Assembly: GCA_949752735.1 (NCBI GenBank)
Contig: OX457042.1
Coordinates: 60,983,468-61,047,467 of the forward strand
DNA from: Lumbricus terrestris
Lineage: Eukaryota > Annelida > Clitellata > Crassiclitellata > Lumbricidae
Length of the DNA: 64,000 nucleotides
Direction of reading: 5' to 3'
The translations under genes and the position numbers were made by a program. Position 1 is the first letter of the stretch. Each line of letters starts with the position of its first letter. Shown one piece after another: positions 56,835 through 64,000 of this stretch. The notes beneath the pieces were generated by a model. It saw only the letters and a program-made list of their open reading frames with translations, was not told the DNA's origin and did not search any database.

Positions 56835-57230
56835 ATACATACATGCATACATACATACATACATACATACATAATTACATACATGCATTCACACGTGCAT
56901 GCCTTCGTACATGCATTCATACATACATATATATTTCCAAACATACATACATACATGCATACCTACATACATACATACATACATACCTACATACATGCAT
57001 ACATATATGCATATATGTATACATACATGCATACAAATATACATACATACATAATTACATATATGCGTGCAAGCACGCATGCCTTCGTACATACATTCAT
57101 ATATATATATATATTTACAAATATACATACATACATACATACATACATACATACATACATGCGTACATACATACAGAAATACATACATGCATACATACAT
57201 ACATACATATATACATACATATTTATTAAC
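56835..57230. repeat. CATA-type microsatellite, right part
   Basis: About 390 bp of CATA/CATG/TATA tetranucleotides in two similar ~180-bp blocks, each with CATGCCTTCGTACATxCATTC (near 56898 and 57078). The array has therefore undergone a larger-scale duplication. All overlapping ORFs are spurious. Confidence 0.95.
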
Positions 57231-57492
57231 ACATATGTTCAAAACACACAGAATCTAATGCAAAAGTACACGTTTGTGGAATCAATGGGTCCCCAGGTAA
57301 AAATTGTATAATTTCGAGGTAGATTCATATATTCTTAAACCTAAATATATCATTTTGTGCAGCAAGGAATGCTCTTTCCATTGGTGTATTGCAAGTTATG
57401 ATATCTCAAACCAAACCCAAAATCCGGGGGTGGTACCACCCCCCCTCCTTGGTAGTCCATGTTACAAAAAAGCTTGGTAGCATGAGGGATAA

Positions 57493-58004
57493 GTCAGTAG
57501 GAACTTGATTTCTATTTTTAGAATGAAAACTCCGTTTTGGAAATTCGATCGTTTATTAAGGAACTTTATGCAAGAAAATAGGGTGTAACGACAAAAATTT
57601 AAAATTTTAAAATGCTTTTCAAATACATCTGTCTAACTCCGTCACTGGTTGCACTCTGCAAATACCAGTCCCATGCCTGAATAAAGAAGGAGGGCGTCGC
57701 TAGCGAGCTTCGTTATCACACAGTGACGCTAAGCTCCAAATATTACCATATACAATATATTATACATTATAATATTACATATAGCTGCAGATTCTGTGAA
57801 TAGAAACAGCTGCAACTAACTAATCATCCATCATCAAAACAAAACTACTCGATCGGTTGTTGTCCATCAACCCTTAACTCTGGCAGTTATTTAACCCTCG
57901 GGGGCTAACCTAAAAAAATATTACAACAGATTGTGTCCTATTTAGGTTACCGAACTAACGCAACTCAGATCAACTAATGAATGTTCAAAAGCAGTAAATG
58001 TTAA
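57493..58004. other. No gene recognised
   Basis: AT-rich. A further TTAACCCTCGGG sequence at 57891-57902 looks like an isolated piggyBac-type terminus with no visible partner. Confidence 0.45.
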
Positions 58005-58012
58005 ATATTCAT

Positions 58013-58087
58013 CAGGGTGGAGGGAAAAAAATTTTATTCGAATTTCCAATTCTAAAAGTGATCCAAAGTTTTTTTTACTCCACCCTA
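58013..58087. mobile_element. 75-bp miniature hAT element
   Basis: The ends CAGGGTGGAG and CTCCACCCTA match the termini of the 3.28 kb element at 10695-13976. Its first ~55 bp (AAAAAAATT, TTCGAATTTC, GTGATCxAAAGTT) follow that element's terminal repeat. The octamer ATATTCAT flanks it on both sides (58005-58012 and 58088-58095). At 75 bp it is little more than two fused terminal repeats, presumably mobilised in trans by a transposase of that family. Confidence 0.88.
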
Positions 58088-58124
58088 ATATTCATAGCGC
58101 AGTAAATGTCATTATTGATATAAC

Positions 58125-58240
58125 TACAGCGGATTGGTTGCGGGTGCCCTTTGGATCAAATTCCATGTGTATTTTCCTTTTATGCACCCCGGACGGCGAA
58201 CCACCATTTCCTTAGTCTTTCTTTGATTGAGAGTCAAGTC
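58125..58240 (+). pseudogene. LINE fragment, opposite in orientation to 52412-52905
   Basis: Encodes RIGCGCPLDQIPCVFSFYAP, matching IGCVTPLDQILCVFSLYAS of the minus-strand fragment at 52.9 kb. The two therefore form an inverted pair flanking the whole piggyBac-like/hAT complex. It degenerates quickly after 58200. Confidence 0.6.
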
Positions 58241-58336
58241 GCAGCAGTTGAATAACCATCGCAATATAAATTCACGCATAGGCCTACATCAAAATCATTC
58301 TATTAATTGTGAGGTCACGAGAAAACACTAATTATT

Positions 58337-58616
58337 ATGCACATTCCTGCTGCATTCCATTCACGACTGAAAACCGAATTCTTCAACCTATCCTATCCAG
58401 ATTCCAATCAAGTTCCATCACCGACAACCACCGAAGCACCACGCTGTCTCCTCGGCTTGACCTCCCCGGATTTTGACCTGGCACCGGAACGAAAACGGCA
58501 GCTCTGGCTATTGCGGACTTGATTTGATATAGCGCCGGTGAATAAGCTGGTCTCCCTGACGTGGCTTTTGTGGGCGCTGAGAAATTATCGAAGATTTACA
58601 TTACATTACATTACAT
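58337..58616 (+). mobile_element. L2-like LINE 3' end fragment
   Basis: A short frame with FHSRLKTEFFNLSYPDS, like the extreme C-terminus of L2-type LINE ORFs. It is followed by ATATAGCGCC and a tail of ATTAC repeats (58595-58615). 5' truncated. Confidence 0.5.
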
Positions 58617-59344
58617 AACACATCCTGAGCGCTGTCCTCGTGTGGTTGTCTGCTCTTGACAGCACCCGGTCATGATGTCTGGGCATAGGTCGTAAACCGC
58701 TTGCTTATCAGGATGGAGAAATCCGTGAAAGTCATATCCTGGTCTTGCAAGGATGGCCAACTATCATCCGGAGGATATCGCTGACGGATTATTTTATTCG
58801 TCTGGGCTTGGGACATTCTCTCATTGCTTGTAGTCCGGCATTATCCCATGGGCTTCTATCCCTATACATGGTGGGCGCAGCTTGAGCCCAGTGAAAAATA
58901 GGGGGAGTCAAAAAGGAGCCAAAATTCACGTCGGTAGGGGGGGAAAGTCGCTCACAGAGGGCAGTGCTCAATCTATTGGCATCTCTAGGAATGTACCTCC
59001 AGAAATTACTTCCCCCACAGTAAAGTTTGACAGAATGGTAATATTTTTAGCTATACTATCTACATTTTTGCATCACACCGAACTGTTATAATACACCATG
59101 ATCAAATTTAAGATAATGTGATTATAATAATATTATTTACTATTTTAATAAATGACTCAAGCATAATTATTATAAAAAATGTGATTTAATATTAATAGGC
59201 CTACTTGTACAAATACTATTTTTGCACAACTAAATGGCTTCTCTCCAGTGCTATAGGCTATTTCAAATTTTAGACTCGAATTTCAAAATGTTGTGTTCCT
59301 TGAACATTTAGTAAAACAACCTCATTACTACGAAGGACTACATT
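58617..59344. other. No gene recognised
   Basis: Mixed sequence with a purine-rich block near 58895-58950 and one TAGGCCTA near 59198. No ORF, RNA gene or element ends are supported. Confidence 0.45.
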
Positions 59345-59440
59345 GTATTTTAATTCTATTGCATTGTACTCTATCCATAAATTTGTGTAACACCTCTCGC
59401 AGTGCACACTGCTCAGAGTCGCTAAGCACAATGCATGACT
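59345..59440 (-). mobile_element. L2-like LINE 3' tail remnant
   Basis: The minus strand reads a decayed version of the LINE 3' end seen at 45460-45540 (AGTGTGCACTGCGAGAGG, then an ATACAAT-type tail). Only ~95 bp remain. Confidence 0.5.
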
Positions 59441-59552
59441 ACTCGATTCTGGCAGCTTGGTAGTTCCTGCCTGGTTTGTGTACCATTTGTAACGACTTCT
59501 GCTAATAATTGTATATTGGTCAGCAATTCAGGACAGTCTTGGGCAATCGAAA

Positions 59553-60690
59553 TAGTCATTCATTCATTAGATGCATTTATATAGCGCCTCTTCAAGGGGC
59601 TACTCAGAGGCGCTCCCAACCTCAGCGCGGTCAAATAAAACTGTTTTAAGATGAGAGAGGAAAGACTGAGATGGATTTTTACAAAGAGAGCGGAGGGTCA
59701 GAGGAAGACCATTCCAGGTTGAGGGTCCCACCACCGAGAAAGCACGGTTCTGCATAGTGGAAGTTCGAGCAAAGGGTACTGAGAGTAGACTTTGTTCAGT
59801 CGAACGAAGGGAGCGAAAGGGGTGAGAACTAAGAGTAGGGCTACAAAGCTCACAAAGATAGGCAGGAGCAAGGCCTAGCATGCAGCGCCAGACTAGAGTA
59901 GATATCCTATACTCAATTCGCTGCTTGAGTGGAAGCCAGTGGAGAACGTCACGCATATAGCTGGAGATGTGGCTGAATTTAGGTATGCGGCCAATAAGGC
60001 GGGCTGCAGAGCGCAGGACGCGATCAATGCAACTCAGACGGGAAATTGGTAGGCCAGCATAGAGAGAGCAGCAGTAGTCAAGTCTGGTGGTAACAAAAGA
60101 ATGGACAAGGGTTGCAGCAGCAGTAGGAGTAAGTGAGCGAGCAACAGTGTGTAGTTGACGGAGTTGATAATAACAGGCACGGCTGAGTGAGTGAATATGT
60201 GGAGCAAAGGTGAGCTCTTGGTCCAGAGTAACACCAAGGTCACGGACTCTGGTTGAGAAGACAAAATCAGGAAAGGCATCAGCGATGGTTGTCATATTTA
60301 GCCTTTTCAACTGCTGGCGAGTGCCAAGCCAAATGAATTGAGTGTTTAAAGAGCTGAGGCGGAGTCGATTGGACGACATCCAAGTCCCCAAGGCTTCCAT
60401 GGCAAAGTACATANNNNNNNNNNNNNNNNNNNNNNNNNNNNNNNNNNNNNNNNNNNNNNNNNNNNNNNNNNNNNNNNNNNNNNNNNNNNNNNNNNNNNNN
60501 NNNNNNNNNNNNNNNNNNNNNNNNNNNNNNNNNNNNNNNNNNNNNNNNNNNNNNNNNNNNNNNNNNNNNNNNNNNNNNNNNNNNNNNNNNNNNNNNNNNN
60601 NNNNNNNNNNNNNCCATGTAAACAACTGTTTGGTAATGCAGTACTTGAACTTCAGACATATCGCAGCGCGCAACCACCTCCACCACAGCT
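59553..60690 (-). pseudogene. L2-like LINE C-terminal half, interrupted by an assembly gap
   Basis: The minus-strand frame from the gap edge reads MEALGTWMSSNRLRLSSLNT, SVRDLGV-type VRDLGVTLDQELTFAPHI, DYCCSLYAGLPISRLSC, SYMRDVLHWLPLKQRIEYRI and the C-terminal VVGPSTWNGLPLTLRSLC, ending near 59600 without internal stops in the visible part. The catalytic YADD region falls in the gap. The 3' UTR has the GGGAGCGCCTCTGAGTAG / GGCGCTATATAAATGC stem and a GAAT tail at 59553. Upstream of the gap ~70 bp may belong to the same LINE. Confidence 0.75.
60414..60613. other. Assembly gap (200 N)
   Basis: Exactly 200 unknown bases, a conventional placeholder. True size is unknown, and the flanks are both within or beside the LINE. 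Confidence 0.99.
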
Positions 60691-61015
60691 AAACCATTAC
60701 CAAGTCCACTCCGGCTTCTGATTCGCTTGTCCTAACACTATTCAATTCGAGCTATGTACCAAGCTGGACATTTATGGGCCAGGCAGACCATAATCTCTTA
60801 TACATCTCTAGTCGATTGGGGCTGGATACAGCGAGGTGACGTGTGAACTCCACAGTAGACCGCATAACCAGCAGCTTGGCAGGCCTGCAGAGAACTATTT
60901 AAATGTTGCTTCATGGATGGTGTATGCCAACCAGATGCTCTGTATAATCTGCTGGTGTCCCTGTACATCGATGGGGTTCAACTGTAGATGGAGATGCTCG
61001 AATAAACTGGGTTAA
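60691..61015. other. No gene recognised
   Basis: No supported ORF, repeat or RNA gene. Confidence 0.45.
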
Positions 61016-61440
61016 CCGGTGTAAAGGTTTCAAATTCCCCCCCGGTTTCAGATTACCCCCGGACACTAGATTTGCACCAATCATCGCATTTATTGCACTA
61101 AAAAATCAGAAAAATTATCCCGCTTCTTGTTTTGATCTGAAGATTTTCATCCGTCATCCCACTTCGTGGTTTGTTATCAATATTTTGAAAGGGAAAAAAT
61201 AATAGCTTCGAAGCCATTAAATTTTCTCCTTGTAACTTCACCGGCGATTAGTCTTTTAGTTACAGATGAAAATATTGAACCAAGCAACGAAGTGGGATGA
61301 GGATGAAAATCTTCAGACCAAAACAAGAAGCGGGATGATTTTTCTGATATTTTTAGTGCAATAAATGCGAAGATTGATGCAAATTATAGTTTGCAGGGGT
61401 TAATGTTTAGGAGGGGGTAATTTGAAACCTTTACACCGGG
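61016..61440. mobile_element. 425-bp palindromic TTAA-flanked miniature element
   Basis: CCGGTGTAAAGGTTTCAAATT at the left is mirrored by AATTTGAAACCTTTACACCGG at the right. TTAA lies on both sides (61012-61015 and 61441-61444). The arms match for ~160 bp (GCGGGATGATTTTTCTGAT, AGTGCAATAAATGCG), leaving a loop of roughly 90 bp. TTAA targets suggest piggyBac-type mobilisation. Confidence 0.82.
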
Positions 61441-61719
61441 TTAAGCAGGCCATTTCTTACTTTTGGGCAAAAGCAAAATATAAAAAAACTGCGAAAAGGC
61501 CTATTGTGTTTTAGCAACAGCCTACACAGAAAATCTTATAAATTCAACTGCTAAAACAATCCAGATTAATGAGAAATGATGCCACAAAAACCTGAGAATT
61601 AATTTTAAAATTCAAAATTATTTATTGTTCCCACAATAAGACGTAATATACAGGGTCATCATCATCATGTCCATCCTCATTGCTGCGGATCGGAGACCAG
61701 AGCCAACGACGTCAGTTTC

Positions 61720-61834
<115 letters not shown>

Positions 61835-62002
61835 CCTTGCAATCCTTACACAATCCGCCATCGGCATTCCCATCCACTCCTCCACATCGTCCATCCAGCG
61901 TCTCCTTGGTCTACCTCGAGCCCTTATTCCATCCACATATCCCTGACCTATATGAAGTCCGGCGGATTGTCCGATCTGACCATGTGTCCAAAGTAGTTGG
62001 TC

Positions 62003-62189
62003 CTTCTTGTTGGAATCGCCTTCCCTACAAGATACGTCTTGAGCTCCTTGGCCTTTCTCTTCCCTTGTTTCGTAAACGCTCGACGACTATTCTAGTTGAT
62101 GGCGGGAGCACTAACTGGGGTCGGGAGCGCTGCTGAATCTGTGAGCGGCGCTATATAAATATTCAATTACAATTACAATTACAACTTCC
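62003..62189 (+). mobile_element. L2-like LINE 3' end inserted in the RTE-like relic
   Basis: The plus strand reads SCWNRLPYKIRLELLGLSLP and then GAGCGGCGCTATATAAAT with an (ATTACA)n tail. The RTE-like coding sequence continues on both sides. CCTTCTT at the left and CCTTCTC at the right suggest a short target duplication. Confidence 0.6.
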
Positions 62190-62356
62190 TTCTCTGCACC
62201 ACCTCTAACAGTCGCTGCTCCGGTTGTAGATCCTCCAGTATAGACTCGTTTGTTCTGTACTCCCGCCAGCTGACTCTCAGCATCTTTCTATAATACAGGG
62301 TGGGCCATATCAATTAAAATGCGACATCAATTCTCTTTCTACATATACAGGGTGGG

Positions 62357-62640
62357 TAGGGTGGTTCTAAAAAATGAAAGTGGTTTAAATTTGTTCTCCA
62401 ACCCACCATTTGGTGACGCCAGGTGTTAGTAGGTCAGAGTTAAAAAATTATAAGAAAATATTAATATTTAGGACTGGCGCGTAGCTGACGAAATTTTCAT
62501 AATTTCCTAATGGTTTTCATCAAACTTAGCAAGACATCGGCACAGGGCAATGTTAGTAATAAATGCATACTAGTCAACCACAAATTCTGAGGTATGCAAT
62601 TTAATTAATTTTTTAAATAAAGTTACTACTGTCATGTCGG
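62357..62640 (+). mobile_element. Left end of a hAT-like element, relative of 54563-56834
   Basis: Starts TAGGGTGGTTCTAAAAAATG and continues with TTGTTCTCCAACCCACC and AATATTAATATTTAGGACT, the same order as in the 54563 element. No right end is visible before the window edge. A mariner-like CAGGGTGGGCCATATCAAT fragment precedes it (62297-62330). Confidence 0.6.
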
Positions 62641-64000
62641 AATGAGTAAATTTTTGGTAGTTTTAAGACATTTACTGCAAAACTTAGAAGACAACAATGT
62701 CATGAAATGTAGCCGAGAATATCAACATTTTCCGACAAATTTGTCAGTCATTTGATTTTTACCAACTAGATGGTTGCCGTCTTTGTTGGCTCATAGCATT
62801 GTCTCTTGTGTTTCCATACGACCTGTGGCCAGAACACTGCCTTTGTTCTGCACTTTGTGCGGACGAAGAGGTAAATTTTTGAACTAAAGTGTCTACTCAA
62901 CTTCAGCGATACAGTTAACCACTTTAACGGATTTGAGAATCACATGGCTCTTTTATTACATTCGAGCTCGAATAATTATATGAGTTTGTATTCCTATTGT
63001 AAAAAGTCATCAGACAGTTCCAAAGAGTTGAAGAATGTCATGAGTGATTTAACGACGGAAATATATTGTGGAGTCCTGTTTTCCTACAGGTTCATTGAAT
63101 GGTGTGATTCGTTCTAATGATCTCACAGAACCCGAATTTTCGTTTAGGGCCATTGCCATGAGTCTCTTCTCATCCACTTAAAAATGATCGTCAAAAAAAC
63201 GCAAGCCCAACCAGCAGCTCAGACAAGTCCTAGAAGTGAAAACCAGTGATATTTTCATTAACGATAAGTAAAATTAGAACTGAAAATATTGATTTCCGTT
63301 CAGTATAACTTTAACTGTAACTGAAATTATTTTGAGAACGAAAACTGAAATAGAACTGAAATTAGGCACAGCGAACGAAAATCAGAATAAAAACGAAAAT
63401 TAATTTGAGAACGGAAATTAATGACAAAATTGGAAATTTTAGTTCATAGCCTTTCATAAGCAGTTGAGTTTACATCTAAACGGTGCACGTACTTTCTGAC
63501 TCTTAAAACTTTGGTAACTTTGTCTTGGCACATGCTTCCGTGTGCAATTTATTATGGCCTTTTGCATTTGGACCTTTGCTGTAAGTTAATAATTTTCAAC
63601 ATCATGTTAAGAACGTGGTTATGCGAAAATCACTTTGAATACCGGAGTGAAAATATTTCAATATGATAACTTTGCGCAGCTTGCTCACTTGGCTAAATGA
63701 AAAAATCCTGTATTGGATTGTTCAAATAGGCCTACTGGAATGACACAGACAATAGACCTAGCCTAACATTGCTACCCTAAAACGGACGTTTCTGGATGGT
63801 TCTGATAAACTTTTCAACAATTTAATTTGTCTTCTTCGGTGAATTAGCGCACACAGAACGCTAAGAAATATATTCAGGTTTGGCGCGAAACTTTCATGTG
63901 ACTGATTCGAGTCAGCGGCTTCACCCACAGAGACAGAACAAGCGCTGCATAAATGTGTGAAAGAAAGAAATGCTACGTGGTATACCAATTCCCAATTCAA
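62641..64000. other. No gene recognised
   Basis: AT-rich, no supported ORF. A degenerate repeat of GAAAACTGAAATT-like units runs about 63265-63440. Part of this stretch may be the interior of the hAT-like element beginning at 62357. Confidence 0.45.

Larger units (their letters stand above)
53382..57488. mobile_element. piggyBac-like element P2, interleaved with P1
   Basis: The left end CCCTCGGGCTACCAAGC follows TTAA (53378-53381). The right end GCTTGGTAGCATGAGGG is followed by ATAA (57489-57492), a TTAA with one change. Both arms share TTTTTTGTAACA, GACTACCAAGG, poly-G/C and TTTGGTTTGAGATATCATAA. The middle holds the right arm of P1, a second internal inverted repeat (54040-54120 versus 54358-54440, GGAAATGTAGCCCCACATTC), a CATA microsatellite and a 2.27 kb hAT-like insertion. 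Confidence 0.65.

Overview
The window looks like nuclear DNA from a metazoan, probably a marine invertebrate. The signs are intron-bearing low-density sequence, L2/CR1-like and RTE-like LINE relics, tRNA-derived SINEs, many hAT, piggyBac and mariner-type elements, Ty3/gypsy-type gag and protease ORFs, long microsatellites and a 200-N assembly gap (60414-60613). The palindromic octamer TAGGCCTA occurs at least 18 times where about one is expected by chance. A foldback element at 48.9-49.9 kb is built like the TU foldback elements I recall from sea urchins, so an echinoderm or related deuterostome is a reasonable guess, but I cannot fix the species. I see no housekeeping gene. The only cellular-looking coding segment is a beta-propeller/NHL-like exon at 3730-4703.

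The window is best read as a stack of mobile elements inserted into one another. At 1-3512 a degenerate LINE reverse transcriptase is split by a 1.9 kb hAT-like element with a perfect 8-bp target duplication. At 5-10.4 kb there are SINE, hAT-relic and mariner-like pieces. At 10695-13976 lies a 3.28 kb element with ~170-bp terminal inverted repeats, a perfect 8-bp target duplication and a ~750-codon DDE/CxxH transposase-like gene broken by two frameshifts. A 75-bp miniature element with matching termini sits at 58013-58087.

The centre (15645-39541) is a giant, interrupted inverted repeat. It comes from two oppositely oriented copies of one ~2.7 kb hAT-like element (here called Y). Copy 1 (15645-18408) is cut by a LINE. 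Copy 2 (21121-39541) has received a 1.85 kb GC-armed hAT-like element (21882-23727) and a 13.84 kb LTR-retroelement composite (24725-38567). Copy 1 preserves the empty target sites of both insertions. The composite holds a minus-strand gag-protease-integrase polyprotein that has lost reverse transcriptase, two further gag-like ORFs, and three diverged LTR-like ends in both orientations.

From 41.8 to 48.9 kb a ~120-bp satellite-like array is interrupted by a gag/protease element (itself carrying a 441-bp miniature element) and an L2-like LINE. From 48.9 to 52.1 kb there is a foldback element joined to a nearly intact L2/CR1-like LINE and two related miniature elements. From 52.4 to 58.2 kb two oppositely oriented LINE fragments flank interleaved piggyBac-like elements, a CATA-type microsatellite split by a hAT-like element, and a SINE whose 3' end matches the local L2-like LINE. 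The last 6 kb hold more LINE 3' ends, a TTAA-flanked palindromic miniature element and a further hAT-like left end.
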